Part shown: in pieces, positions 1-6,762 of the stretch
Layout: each line of letters starts with the position of its first letter
How positions within the stretch are numbered: the stretch's first letter is position 1
From: CAXMST01 sp035267205
Lineage (GTDB): Bacteria > Actinomycetota > Thermoleophilia > Solirubrobacterales > 70-9
NCBI GenBank assembly: GCA_035267205.1
Contig: DATFLZ010000128.1
Span: 1 to 12,208, forward strand
Reading direction: 5' to 3'
DNA: 12,208 bases
Notes under the pieces: generated by a model
Databases searched by the model: none
What the model saw: the letters and a program-made list of their open reading frames with translations, nothing else
What the model was told of the DNA's origin: nothing
Made by a program: the position numbers and the translations under genes

Positions 1-1
1 G

Positions 2-394
2 CGGCGCGCCGCCGCGGCCGCCGGGCTCGAGAACGTTCGCGTCGTGGACGATCGCGCCGAGCGCTTCGGCGGCGCGGATGGCGCCGGCTACTTCGACCTG
101 GTCACGGCCCGCGCCGTCGGCCGCCTCAGCACCCTCGCCGAGCTCGCTTCACCCATGCTGGCCGACGGCGGCGACCTGCTCGCCTGGAAGGGCCGGCGGG
201 ATCCTGACGAGGAGGCGGAGTTGGAGCGCGCCTCGGCGGATCTCGCCATGGAGCCGCGCGAGATCCGCTGGGTTGGTCCCTACGCGGGCAGCGAGAACCG
301 GCACCTGCATCTGATCGGCAAGCGCGGTCCGACCCCCGCGGGGCTGCCGCGGCGCCCCGGAATGGCGAAGAAGCGCCCGCGCGGCGCGCGCTGA
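2..394 (+). CDS. rsmG: 16S rRNA (guanine-527-N7)-methyltransferase RsmG, C-terminal part (5' end outside window)
   Basis: RsmG uses S-adenosylmethionine to methylate N7 of G527 in 16S rRNA of the small ribosomal subunit. The frame is open from base 2 and gives 130 codons before a TGA. Only the C-terminal half is present, so the real start lies upstream of the window; the GTG at 44 is internal. Seen in the sequence: a Rossmann strand ending in VRVVDDRAERF, the family segment DLVTARAVGRLSTLAELA, a glycine-rich turn (ADGGDLLAWKG), and the tail TPAGLPRRPGMAKKRP, which matches the usual RsmG ending (TP..PRR.G...K.P). The next genes are parA and parB on the same strand, the familiar gidB-parA-parB order near bacterial origins. 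Identification is firm; the missing N-terminus simply reflects the window edge. Confidence 0.93.
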   Translation, partial: RRAAAAAGLENVRVVDDRAERFGGADGAGYFDLVTARAVGRLSTLAELASPMLADGGDLLAWKGRRDPDEEAELERASADLAMEPREIRWVGPYAGSENRHLHLIGKRGPTPAGLPRRPGMAKKRPRGAR

Positions 395-515
395 CGGCGG
401 GGCCGGGGGCCATCCAGGTACGAGCAGGGGCGCTCGCCCGTGCATGGCACGGCCTCGATGACCTTTCGTTTCGCCGTCTTTGCGGGCTTTCCTGCCCGTC
501 GCCCGCTGACCGGGG

Positions 516-524
516 GGAGGTGAT
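516..524 (+). promoter_or_regulatory. Strong Shine-Dalgarno that fixes the parA start
   Basis: GGAGGTGAT is a 9-base match to the anti-Shine-Dalgarno end of 16S rRNA. Its GGAGG core ends 7 nt before the GTG at 528. The rival ATG at 621, where the ParA fold proper begins, has only a weak GGCGG about 9 nt upstream. This favours the GTG and hence a 31-residue N-terminal extension. The rest of the rsmG-parA gap holds a small perfect hairpin (438-452, 6-bp stem, ATG loop) but no promoter I can call. Confidence 0.75.
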
Positions 525-527
525 TCA

Positions 528-1379
528 GTGGCCTCTCAGGCAATTCCGGAGGAACCACTAGAGTCGCCGCCCTCATGGGTACTCGAGACCAACAAGCTGG
601 CCGCCGGCGGTTCCGCTGAGATGGGGCTCGTCTACGCGATCGCCAACCAGAAGGGCGGGGTGGGCAAGACGACCACCGCGGTCAACCTCGGGGCCTGCAT
701 CGCGGATCGGGGCGAGCAGACGCTGATGGTCGACCTCGACCCGCAATGCAACGCGACGGTGGCGATCGGCCTCGGGCGCGAGGAGCGGCCGTCCTCCTAC
801 GACTGCCTCTGCGGCGAGCGCTCCGTCGCGGAGGCCGCGCGGCCCACGTCCGCCGACAACCTCTGGATCGTGCCCGCGAACCGCGATCTCGCCGGCGCCG
901 CCGTCGAGCTGCCGACGCTGGAGCGCTCCGAGTACCGGCTCCGCGAGAGTCTCGGCGAGGTCCGTGAGCGCTTCGCCGCGACCCTGCTCGACTGCCCGCC
1001 CTCGCTGGGCCCGGTCACCGTCAACGCCCTGACGGCCGCCGACCGGGCGATCGTCCCGGTCCAGGCGGAGTATCTGGCGCTGGAGGGTCTCGTCCAGTTC
1101 CTGGACACCCTGCAGACGGTGCGGCGCCGACTCAATCCCGCGCTGGTTCTGACCGGGCTGCTGATCACCATGGCTGATGACCGAACCCGACTCGCAAAGG
1201 ATGTCGAGGCAGAGTTGAGAGACCATTTCCCAGAGCTCGTCCTGGACGTCGTGGTGCCCCGCAGCGTGCGGCTGGCGGAGGCGCCCAGCCACGCGATCCC
1301 CGTCACCGAGCACGCCCCCTCCTCGCAGGGCGCGCTCGCCTACCGGGAGCTGGCGGCGGAGGTGCTGGCCCGTGGCTAG
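528..1379 (+). CDS. parA: Chromosome-partitioning ATPase ParA (Soj family)
   Basis: ParA is a deviant-Walker ATPase that forms ATP-dependent dimers on the nucleoid and, with ParB bound at parS, separates newly copied origins. The 283-residue product has the deviant Walker A motif KGGVGKTT (residues 42-49, signature lysine K42), the switch segment DLDPQCNAT (69-77) and Walker B LLDCPPSLG (D155). The C-terminal part, with VVPRSVRLAEAPSHAIPV, is typical of chromosomal Soj proteins. The GTG start is chosen for its near-perfect Shine-Dalgarno; it adds 31 residues before MGLVYAIANQKGG, where shorter homologues begin. The extension is polar and proline/glutamate-containing, without a recognised motif. 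The stop overlaps the parB start by 8 bp, so the two are co-translated. Family assignment is certain; only the start is debatable. Confidence 0.95.
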   Translation: MASQAIPEEPLESPPSWVLETNKLAAGGSAEMGLVYAIANQKGGVGKTTTAVNLGACIADRGEQTLMVDLDPQCNATVAIGLGREERPSSYDCLCGERSVAEAARPTSADNLWIVPANRDLAGAAVELPTLERSEYRLRESLGEVRERFAATLLDCPPSLGPVTVNALTAADRAIVPVQAEYLALEGLVQFLDTLQTVRRRLNPALVLTGLLITMADDRTRLAKDVEAELRDHFPELVLDVVVPRSVRLAEAPSHAIPVTEHAPSSQGALAYRELAAEVLARG

Positions 1380-2229
1380 CCGCAAGAGCGGGATCGGCCG
1401 TGGACTGGCGGCGATCCTCCCCGACGAGCCCGCGCAGGGCGGGGAGGAGCTGCGCGAGATCCCAGTCGGGATGATCGTCCCCAACCCCGACCAGCCCCGG
1501 AAGACGTTCGACTCCGAGGCGCTCGACCGGCTGGCGGAATCGGTCGGTGAGGCCGGGGTGATCCAGCCGCTCGTGGTGCACCCGCTTCCCGACGGCCGCT
1601 ACGAGCTGATCGCCGGCGAGCGCCGCTGGCGGGCAGCCCAGCAGGCTGGCCTCGAGGCGGTTCCCGCCGTGCTGCGCACCGAGTCGGAGTCGCTGCGGCT
1701 GCAGACGGCGCTGATCGAGAACATGGCCCGCGAGGACCTCAATCCGGTCGAGGAGGCGCGCGCCTGCGCCGCCCTCGTAGAGGACCTCGGGGTGAGCAAG
1801 GAGGAGATCGCGCGCCGGACCGGCCGCTCCCGCCCGGCGATCTCCAATCTGATCCGCCTGCTCGACCTTCCCGACCAGGTGCTCGATCTGCTCGAGAGCA
1901 GCGAGCTGAGCGAGGGTCACGGCCGGGCTCTCCTCGCGGTCAAGGGCCAGGCGGAGCGCCGCCGACTCGCGCGGGAGGCAGCTGCGGGTGGCTGGTCGGT
2001 CCGGGAGACCGAGCGCCGGGCGAAGGGCGACGCCGGCGGGGGAGGGGGGGCGACGGTCACGCCCCATCCCGACCAGGAGGCGGCCCTCGGCCGCGCCGAG
2101 GACGCGCTCGAGCGAGCGCTCGGTTGCGAGGTCAGGGTGGCCGCCGCCCGACGGGGGCTGAAGGCCGAGATCCGCTTCAGTGACCTCGAGGAGCTGCTCG
2201 AGCTGGCGGGCTCCCTGAGCAGGCGCTGA
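1372..2229 (+). CDS. parB: Chromosome-partitioning protein ParB (Spo0J family)
   Basis: ParB is a CTP-dependent clamp that loads at parS sites, spreads along DNA and stimulates ParA. The 285-residue protein is complete. It has an N-terminal ParA-contact segment (IGRGLAAIL, residues 7-15), the ParB/Srx nucleotide domain with GERRWRAA (82-89) and ENMAREDLNP (116-125), a helix-turn-helix (about 140-162, LGVSKEEIARRTGRSRPAIS) for parS recognition, a glycine-rich linker (219-228), and a C-terminal dimerisation segment (about 234-283) with hydrophobic heptads. The GTG start overlaps parA's last codons (GTGGCTAG) and is preceded by GGAGG at 1358-1362, 9 nt upstream. The linker is encoded by G5-A-G7 near 2038-2050, a slip-prone run, but the frame is intact. 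No parS is visible in the window. Confidence 0.96.
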   Translation: MASRKSGIGRGLAAILPDEPAQGGEELREIPVGMIVPNPDQPRKTFDSEALDRLAESVGEAGVIQPLVVHPLPDGRYELIAGERRWRAAQQAGLEAVPAVLRTESESLRLQTALIENMAREDLNPVEEARACAALVEDLGVSKEEIARRTGRSRPAISNLIRLLDLPDQVLDLLESSELSEGHGRALLAVKGQAERRRLAREAAAGGWSVRETERRAKGDAGGGGGATVTPHPDQEAALGRAEDALERALGCEVRVAAARRGLKAEIRFSDLEELLELAGSLSRR

Positions 2230-2270
2230 CCGGTTCCCTCACGCTGCCGGGCGCTCTGTGGGACGCGCAC

Positions 2271-2276
2271 TATTAT
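2271..2276 (+). promoter_or_regulatory. -10 element of the tRNA-Ile gene
   Basis: TATTAT is close to the TATAAT consensus and stands out in very GC-rich flanks. A start about 7 nt downstream of its end would fall near 2283, leaving a leader of roughly 4 nt before the mature tRNA at 2287. No convincing -35 hexamer lies 16-18 bp upstream. The box sits in the loop of a short inverted repeat (GCGCA 2265-2269, TGCGC 2276-2280), probably chance. The promoter likely drives the tRNA and the nuclease gene that follows. Confidence 0.6.
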
Positions 2277-2286
2277 GCGCCGTCGC

Positions 2287-2360
<74 letters not shown>

Positions 2361-2370
2361 CTTGCAACGG

Positions 2371-2892
2371 ATGCAGATCTACGGTGTCAGCTTCGACATG
2401 GTCGGCAAGCAGCCGATCGTGCTGCTCAAGACAGCCGACGGAAATCGCTTTCTCCCAATCTGGATCGGGCATCCGGAGGCGGCCGCGATTCTGATGAAGC
2501 TTCAGGGCGCTGCGACGCCGCGGCCGATGACGCACGACCTGCTCAGCGAGATGCTCGGCAGTCTCGACGCCAAGTGCGAGCGGGTCTCGGTAACCGAGCT
2601 CCGCGACAACACGTTCTACGCCTCGATCACGATCTCGGTCAACGGCTCGGAGATCGAGATCGACTCGCGCCCCTCGGACGCCCTCGCCCTCGCGGTCCGC
2701 ACCGACGCCCCGATCTACGCGGCGGAGGAGGTCATCGACGAGTCCTCGATCGAGTTCGAACACGAGGTCGAGGACCAGGAAGAGGTCGTGGAGAAGTTCA
2801 AGGACTTCCTCGACGAGGTCACGCCGGAGGACTTCATGGGGGAGGGCGGCGAGGAGATGCCCCCGGACCCCGAAGAGGACGACGAGGACTGA
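2371..2892 (+). CDS. Bifunctional nuclease family protein (DUF151/BFN domain)
   Basis: The 173-residue product begins MQIYGVSFDMVGKQPIVLLK and matches the bifunctional nuclease (DNase/RNase, DUF151) family throughout its first 125 residues. Family hallmarks visible are FLPIWIGHPEAAAI (27-40), PRPMTHDLL (50-58) and the diagnostic SRPSDALALAVR (99-110) followed by TDAPIYAAEEVI. A plant member has reported DNase and RNase activity; the bacterial role is poorly defined. The C-terminal third (about 128-173) is a strongly acidic tail rich in E and D, ending DPEEDDED, and replaces the UVR domain found in some relatives. The ATG at 2371 fits the family start; a TTG at 2362 would add three residues. 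No Shine-Dalgarno precedes either, because the tRNA ends only 10 nt upstream. Confidence 0.9.
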   Translation: MQIYGVSFDMVGKQPIVLLKTADGNRFLPIWIGHPEAAAILMKLQGAATPRPMTHDLLSEMLGSLDAKCERVSVTELRDNTFYASITISVNGSEIEIDSRPSDALALAVRTDAPIYAAEEVIDESSIEFEHEVEDQEEVVEKFKDFLDEVTPEDFMGEGGEEMPPDPEEDDED

Positions 2893-2964
2893 CGGCCGCC
2901 CGTTGGGCGTCGCGCCGATCCCCATGGGGCGGACTCAGGCGAAGTAGAAGAGGATCAGCTGCGC
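2893..2964 (+). other. Intergenic gap with two short hairpins or palindromes
   Basis: This 72-bp gap holds CGCCC-GTT-GGGCG (2897-2909, 5-bp stem, 3-nt loop) just after the nuclease stop and a perfect 10-bp palindrome CCCCATGGGG (2920-2929). Neither is followed by a T-run, so a standard intrinsic terminator is not supported; the first could be a weak stop or a processing hairpin. A purine-rich AGAGGA (2949-2954) precedes the next ATG by 10 nt and serves as its ribosome binding site. No -10 box is evident, so the downstream gene may depend on read-through. Confidence 0.35.
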
Positions 2965-3549
2965 ATGGGGACGAGGCGGCGAAGCCAGAACCGCACGGTA
3001 TTGATCAGCTCCACGCTCGTGCTGCTCACTTGCGTTGCATGGAGCGGGTGTGCCTCGCCGGCCCCGGACGATCCCCTGGTCAGGGTGCAGCTAACGGGCT
3101 GCCTCGACTGCTCAGCGGCCGCAGAGGACGTGATTCGCGCCGATCAGACGACCACGGTTGCGACCGACGGCGAGGTCAGCGGCAAGGCCGTCCCGGCTCC
3201 CACCGGCGTCTCAGCCGAGTACGAGTTCGACGACTACCAGCTACCGGCAAACAAGTTGAGCCGGCTCGAACGGGCGCTTGCGGAGATCGACTTCGCCGCG
3301 CTTGCCGACAGGCATCCCCCGACACATGAGGAAGACGTCGACTCGCGCCTGGCCTACACGATCACCTACGAGGGCGAGAGCTATGAGATCGGTGATCCCC
3401 TCGGCGAGAACTACGACGATCCGCCGAGGCAGGCGGCCCTATTCGAGACGATCGTTGGCATCGTCGAGGATGCGCGGACCGCCGGATCGGGAATCGACGA
3501 GGAGCTCGAGGAGATTCCGACGCTGGAGGAGATGCTCCGGGGCTCCTAG
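2965..3549 (+). CDS. Predicted lipoprotein of unknown function
   Basis: I do not recognise this 194-residue protein with certainty. It begins with a basic n-region (MGTRRRSQNR), a hydrophobic stretch (TVLISSTLVLLTCVAW) and SGC, so C29 is a likely lipidated cysteine, although tryptophan at -3 makes the lipobox atypical. The mature part is acidic and cysteine-poor apart from a C-x-x-C pair (GCLDCS, residues 46-51) near the start. It ends in a glutamate-rich helix (DEELEEIPTLEEML). The pattern of an early Cys pair, a strand-turn region mentioning VATDGEVSG, a helix LSRLERALAEIDFAAL and the strand SRLAYTITYEGESYEI loosely resembles small exported domains such as DUF6438, but this is a shape comparison only. 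The ATG has a fair Shine-Dalgarno (AGAGGA). It is convergent with the ddl operon across a strong hairpin. Confidence 0.75.
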   Translation: MGTRRRSQNRTVLISSTLVLLTCVAWSGCASPAPDDPLVRVQLTGCLDCSAAAEDVIRADQTTTVATDGEVSGKAVPAPTGVSAEYEFDDYQLPANKLSRLERALAEIDFAALADRHPPTHEEDVDSRLAYTITYEGESYEIGDPLGENYDDPPRQAALFETIVGIVEDARTAGSGIDEELEEIPTLEEMLRGS

Positions 3550-3563
3550 GTGCTCTCGCAGGT

Positions 3564-3606
3564 GAGGTTGAAGTTGTGGGCCGTGGAGGGCCCGAATTTC
3601 AACCTC
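3564..3606. terminator. Strong imperfect hairpin between convergent genes, possible bidirectional terminator
   Basis: The outer stem of 12 bp pairs GAGGTTGAAGTT (3564-3575) with AATTTCAACCTC (3595-3606), with one G-U pair. A small internal loop (G3576, T3577 against G3594) leads to an inner 5-bp stem GGGCC/GGCCC and a 6-nt loop (3583-3588). It lies 15 nt after the lipoprotein stop and about 60 nt beyond the ddl stop, where a shared terminator for the two converging transcripts would be expected. Neither strand has a T-run after the stem, so classic intrinsic termination is not shown. It could instead stabilise 3' ends. Confidence 0.5.
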
Positions 3607-3665
3607 GGCGCACCGGAGACCCGTTTCCACCCCCAACACCCGCAGCGAGCGGGCCCACCTCCGGC

Positions 3666-4589
3666 CTACCGTCCCGCCGCCAGCGTCAGCGCGCGTTCTG
3701 CGAATTCGTCGAAGCTGATTCCCGCGGCCTCGCAGGCCATCGGCAGCAGGGAGGTGTCGGTGAGACCGGGGACGGCGTTGATCTCGAGCACCTGGGGACC
3801 GTCGCTGCCGAGCATCACGTCGACCCGGCCGAAGCCGGCGAAGTCGAGCGCCTCCCAGGTCGCCACCGCGGCCTCGCTCACGGCCCGGGCCTCGGCCTCA
3901 GCCAGCTCGGCTGGGCAGGTGTAGGTGGTCCGGCCGATCTCGTAGCGGGCCTCGTAGTTGAACTGATCGGCCTCGTTGGGGGCTGCCTCAACGATCGGCA
4001 GCGGCTCGCCGTCGATCAGCGAGACGGCGAGCTCGCGTCCGTCGACGTGCCGCTCGAGCAGGACGCGATCGTCGTAGCTGAAGGCGGCGACCAGGGCCTC
4101 CGGCACCTCGTCCGCCGAGGCGGCGAAGCGCACCCCGAGCGACGAGCCTCCGGCGCCCGGCTTGACGACCAGCGGGAACCCCAGGCCCTCCTCGATCTCG
4201 GCGAGCGCGTCGGCGGCGCCGAGCTCCCGGAAGGCGGTCGAGTTGAAGGCGACCCAGTCGGGCGTGGGCACGCCGCGCTCGCGCAGGATGTTCTTGGCCA
4301 GCACCTTGTCCATTCCCCGCAGGCACGCCGCGACGCCCGGGCCGGTGTAGGGGATCGAGAGAATCTCGAGCAGCTCCTGGACGGTGCCGTCCTCACCACC
4401 GGGCCCGTGCAGCGCGACGAAGGCGGCCTCGAAGGAGCCGGCCTTCAGCCGGCCGACCAGATCCTCGCCGGCGTCGATCCCGGTGACGTCGTGCCCGGCG
4501 CCCGCGAGCGCGTCCTCGACCCGCGCGCCGGACCGCATCGACACGGCGCGCTCCAGCGAGCGACCCCCCTTGATCACTGCAACCCGCAT
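3666..4589 (-). CDS. ddl: D-alanine--D-alanine ligase
   Basis: Ddl joins two D-alanines using ATP to make the dipeptide added to UDP-MurNAc-tripeptide in peptidoglycan synthesis, in the cytoplasm. The 307-residue ATP-grasp protein is full length. Motifs in order: GGRSLERAVSMRSG (8-21, substrate-binding E13), HGPGGEDGT (61-69), YTGPGVAACLRGMDK (81-95), VVKPGAGGSSLGV (141-153, K143, S149/S150), NYEARY (211-216), VDVM (256-259, metal ligand D257) and EINAVPGLTDTSLLP (269-283, E269 and N271). Tyrosine at Y212 with E13 and a serine forms the triad of D-Ala-D-Ala enzymes. Vancomycin-resistance D-Ala-D-Lac ligases usually carry histidine in this loop, so ordinary vancomycin-susceptible specificity is inferred. 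Its ATG overlaps the stop of the upstream aminotransferase (TGATG), implying translational coupling. Confidence 0.94.
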   Translation of the reverse strand: MRVAVIKGGRSLERAVSMRSGARVEDALAGAGHDVTGIDAGEDLVGRLKAGSFEAAFVALHGPGGEDGTVQELLEILSIPYTGPGVAACLRGMDKVLAKNILRERGVPTPDWVAFNSTAFRELGAADALAEIEEGLGFPLVVKPGAGGSSLGVRFAASADEVPEALVAAFSYDDRVLLERHVDGRELAVSLIDGEPLPIVEAAPNEADQFNYEARYEIGRTTYTCPAELAEAEARAVSEAAVATWEALDFAGFGRVDVMLGSDGPQVLEINAVPGLTDTSLLPMACEAAGISFDEFAERALTLAAGR

Positions 4590-6004
4590 CAGTCCCGCTC
4601 ACCACGGGGTCGTCGCCGCAGCGGCAGCACGTCGGCCGACGGCTCCTCAGCCGCCGCCGCGCCCGGCTCAACCATGCGGTGCTCGCCGGTGATCGTGCGA
4701 TAGAGGTCGAGCTGGTCCGCGATCACGCGCCCGATCCGGCGTACGCCTTCGCGGATCTCGTCCTCGCTCTGGGCGGAGAAGTTGAGCCGCATCGAGTGCG
4801 AGCCGCGACCATCGGTGAAGGCCGCCTCCCCGGGCACGAACGCGACGTTCTCGCGCAGCGCCTTGGCGAGCAGGTCCGTCGTGTTGATGTAGTCGGGAAG
4901 CGTCACCCACACGAACAGCCCTCCTTCGGGCCGCGACCATCGCGCCTCCGCGGGGAAGAAACGCTCGAGCGCGTCCAGCATGGCGTCGCGGCGACCGCGG
5001 TAGATCGCGACCACGTCGTCGACGTAGTCCATCCACCGCTCCTCCCCGAAGAACTCCCCGACGAAGTACTGCGTCAGCGTCGAGGTGCAGAGGTCGGCCG
5101 CCTGCTTGCCGAGCACCACCTTCTCCATCACCGGAGGCGGCGCGCAGAGCCAGCCGACGCGGATCCCGGGGGAGAGGATCTTGGAGAACGTCCCGGCGTA
5201 GAGCACGTAGTCGCCGCCGTCGAGCTCGTACAGCGCGGGGAGCGCCTCGCCCTCGTAGCGGAGCAGCCCGTAGGGGTTGTCCTCCACGATCAGCAGCTCC
5301 CGCTCTCGCGCCAGCTCGACCAGCGCCCGCCGCCGCTCGAGCGACATCGTCGCCCCGCCGGGGTTCTGGAAGGTCGGGACGGAGTAGACGAACTTGGGCG
5401 CCGTCCCCTCGGCGGCGAGGGAGTCGAGCGTCTCCTCGAGCACGTCGATCCGCATCCCGTGCTCGTCGATGGGGACCTGGCGGGTGTCGGCCTGGTAGGA
5501 GCAGAAGACCGGGACCGCTCCGGGGTAGGTCGGCCCCTCGGCGATCACGACATCGCCGGGATCGAGCAGCGTCTTCGCGATCAGATCCAGTGCCTGCTGG
5601 CCGCCGGTGGTGACGATCACGTCGTCGCGATCGGGCCGCATGCCCTCGACCCCCATCACCTCGCAGATCACGTCCTTGGTCCGTTCGAAGCCTTCGGTCG
5701 GGCCGTACTGGAGTGCCTCGGCCGAGGATTCCTGCGCGATCCGCGTCATCTGCGCGGCGAACGATTCCGGCGGAAAGGTCGTGGTGTCGGGCAGCCCCCC
5801 GGCGAGCGAGATGACCTCGGGTCGGGCGGTGATCTCCATCAGATCTCGCATTGCCGAGGAGCGCATCACCCGGGTTCGGGCCGCGAACAGCCCCGCGTAG
5901 CGCTCGAGATCACGGGACGTCGTGTGGGCGCGCCGATGGCGCGGTACCGCGCGCGCGGCCTCCTCGCCGCGCCCGGATCGGTCCTGGGGGTCGGTGCTGC
6001 TCAC
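4589..6004 (-). CDS. PLP-dependent aminotransferase, class I/II fold (LysN/2-aminoadipate-like)
   Basis: This fold-type-I aminotransferase transfers amino groups between an amino acid and a 2-oxo acid using pyridoxal phosphate. With the GTG start at 6004 it has 471 residues. Seen: SLAGGLPDTTTFP (66-78), LQYGPTEG (98-105), TTGGQQALDL (132-141), FQNPGG (212-217, N214), EDNPYG (241-246, D242, Y245), TFSKILSPGIRVGW (272-285, Schiff-base K275) and SMRLNFS (404-410, carboxylate-binding R406). The order and N-terminal AGLFAARTRVM segment match the LysN-type subgroup, whose members act on 2-aminoadipate, aromatic or branched-chain substrates; the substrate here is not decided. Starts at 5866 or 5851 would cut into the conserved N-terminus. 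A -10-like box 7 nt upstream supports 6004. About 30 C-terminal residues extend past the fold. It is coupled to ddl. Confidence 0.85.
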   Translation of the reverse strand: MSSTDPQDRSGRGEEAARAVPRHRRAHTTSRDLERYAGLFAARTRVMRSSAMRDLMEITARPEVISLAGGLPDTTTFPPESFAAQMTRIAQESSAEALQYGPTEGFERTKDVICEVMGVEGMRPDRDDVIVTTGGQQALDLIAKTLLDPGDVVIAEGPTYPGAVPVFCSYQADTRQVPIDEHGMRIDVLEETLDSLAAEGTAPKFVYSVPTFQNPGGATMSLERRRALVELARERELLIVEDNPYGLLRYEGEALPALYELDGGDYVLYAGTFSKILSPGIRVGWLCAPPPVMEKVVLGKQAADLCTSTLTQYFVGEFFGEERWMDYVDDVVAIYRGRRDAMLDALERFFPAEARWSRPEGGLFVWVTLPDYINTTDLLAKALRENVAFVPGEAAFTDGRGSHSMRLNFSAQSEDEIREGVRRIGRVIADQLDLYRTITGEHRMVEPGAAAAEEPSADVLPLRRRPRGERD

Positions 6005-6011
6005 CCGTCGA

Positions 6012-6017
6012 AGTCTG
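6012..6017 (-). promoter_or_regulatory. Candidate leaderless -10 element for the aminotransferase-ddl operon
   Basis: Read on the minus strand the hexamer is CAGACT, followed by 7 nt (TCGACGG) and the GTG at 6004. It keeps the two most important -10 positions (A second, T sixth) but lacks the first T. With this spacing transcription would begin at or next to the start codon. There is no Shine-Dalgarno, which fits leaderless initiation. It is the weakest of the five such sites here. Confidence 0.45.
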
Positions 6018-6078
6018 CCGCACGGCGGCGGATCCGGCCACGCCGCGCCCGGCCGTGGGCGCCGTGGAGCGCAGCCGG

Positions 6079-6084
6079 TACGCT
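6079..6084 (+). promoter_or_regulatory. Candidate leaderless -10 element for the DUF4126-like gene
   Basis: TACGCT fits the TANNNT pattern and ends 8 nt before the ATG at 6093; the spacer is an alternating GC run. No Shine-Dalgarno precedes the ATG, so a transcript starting at or near the start codon is the simplest reading. The 88-bp gap (6005-6092) is shared with the divergent aminotransferase promoter, and no clear -35 box is seen. Confidence 0.5.
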
Positions 6085-6092
6085 GCGCGCGC

Positions 6093-6674
6093 ATGGACCT
6101 CTTCCTCGCAATCTGCGCCGCGATCGGCTTCGGCCTGGCGGCCGGGATCGGCGGGCCGCTCGCCTGGCTCTTCATCGGGGTGATGGCCAGCTTCCAGGCG
6201 GGGATCGATCTGCGCGGTACCGACTTTGAGTTCATCGGCGAGCCCTGGTTCATCGCGGTGCTGTTCGCGGCGAACGTCGCGCAGTTCCTGCTGCGCACCA
6301 AGGACTTCGACCGCCGCATCCCGTACGCAGCGTCCGCGTTCGTCTTCGGGGGCATCTTCGGCGCCGGGGCCCTGGCGGCGGAGGGTGAGACGGCGGCGCT
6401 CGGCTTCGTGCTGGGCGCGCTCGCCGGGTTGGCCTCGGGACTGCTCGCCCACGACGTGCTCGAGGGCGCCAGCCGGCGCGCGGAGAGCAGCGACGATTCC
6501 TCGGCCGCCGCCACGCTCCAGCTGATCTTCGGGTTCGCCGGGATCGTGACGGCGCTGGCCGCGCTCTACGCGCCGCCGCTCGCGCTCCTTGCGGCCGTCG
6601 CCCTGGCCGTCCTCGCCGGCGGGCGCCGGCGTCGCGCCGGGGAGAAGTACGAGGGCCTGCGGGTCCTCCGCTGA
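6093..6674 (+). CDS. Small integral membrane protein, DUF4126-like
   Basis: The 193-residue protein is almost wholly hydrophobic, with about six to seven membrane segments: roughly residues 2-20, 22-38, 52-67, 78-95, 101-120, 142-160 and 161-177. It begins MDLFLAICAAIGFGLAAGI and ends in a basic tail, GGRRRRAGEKYEGLRVLR, both of which recall actinobacterial DUF4126 proteins. The family has no established function, so none is assigned. A polar loop (GASRRAESSDDSS, 125-137) separates the last two helices. The ATG at 6093 is preferred because the first helix starts right after it and a TANNNT box lies 8 nt upstream; upstream in-frame codons would overlap the divergent gene's start and encode low-complexity arginine/proline sequence. 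An 88-bp gap without a clear promoter or terminator separates it from the phosphodiesterase gene. Confidence 0.75.
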   Translation: MDLFLAICAAIGFGLAAGIGGPLAWLFIGVMASFQAGIDLRGTDFEFIGEPWFIAVLFAANVAQFLLRTKDFDRRIPYAASAFVFGGIFGAGALAAEGETAALGFVLGALAGLASGLLAHDVLEGASRRAESSDDSSAAATLQLIFGFAGIVTALAALYAPPLALLAAVALAVLAGGRRRRAGEKYEGLRVLR

Positions 6675-6762
6675 GCGCCGCCGCCGCCACCCGTACCCCG
6701 CCGCGACGCCTCTGCCAACCTTCGCGCCGAGCGCCATCCGGCGCCGGACCGCCCGCTGACCG

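Noticed and set aside
573..1484. Long minus-strand open frames opposite parA and parB
   Set aside because: High GC keeps antisense frames open; composition is arginine/glycine-rich with no motifs, while parA and parB are certain on the plus strand.
2036..2052. G5-A-G7 run in parB as a frameshift or programmed slippage site
   Set aside because: The frame continues cleanly into a normal ParB C-terminal dimerisation domain; the run simply encodes the glycine linker.
3576..4703. Plus-strand 375-codon open frame opposite ddl
   Set aside because: Ddl motifs are complete on the minus strand; this frame has no family features and is an antisense shadow.
6005..6514. N-terminal extension of the aminotransferase frame to 641 residues
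   Set aside because: The extra part is alanine/proline/arginine-rich low-complexity sequence, lies opposite the divergent DUF4126-like gene, and has no family similarity.
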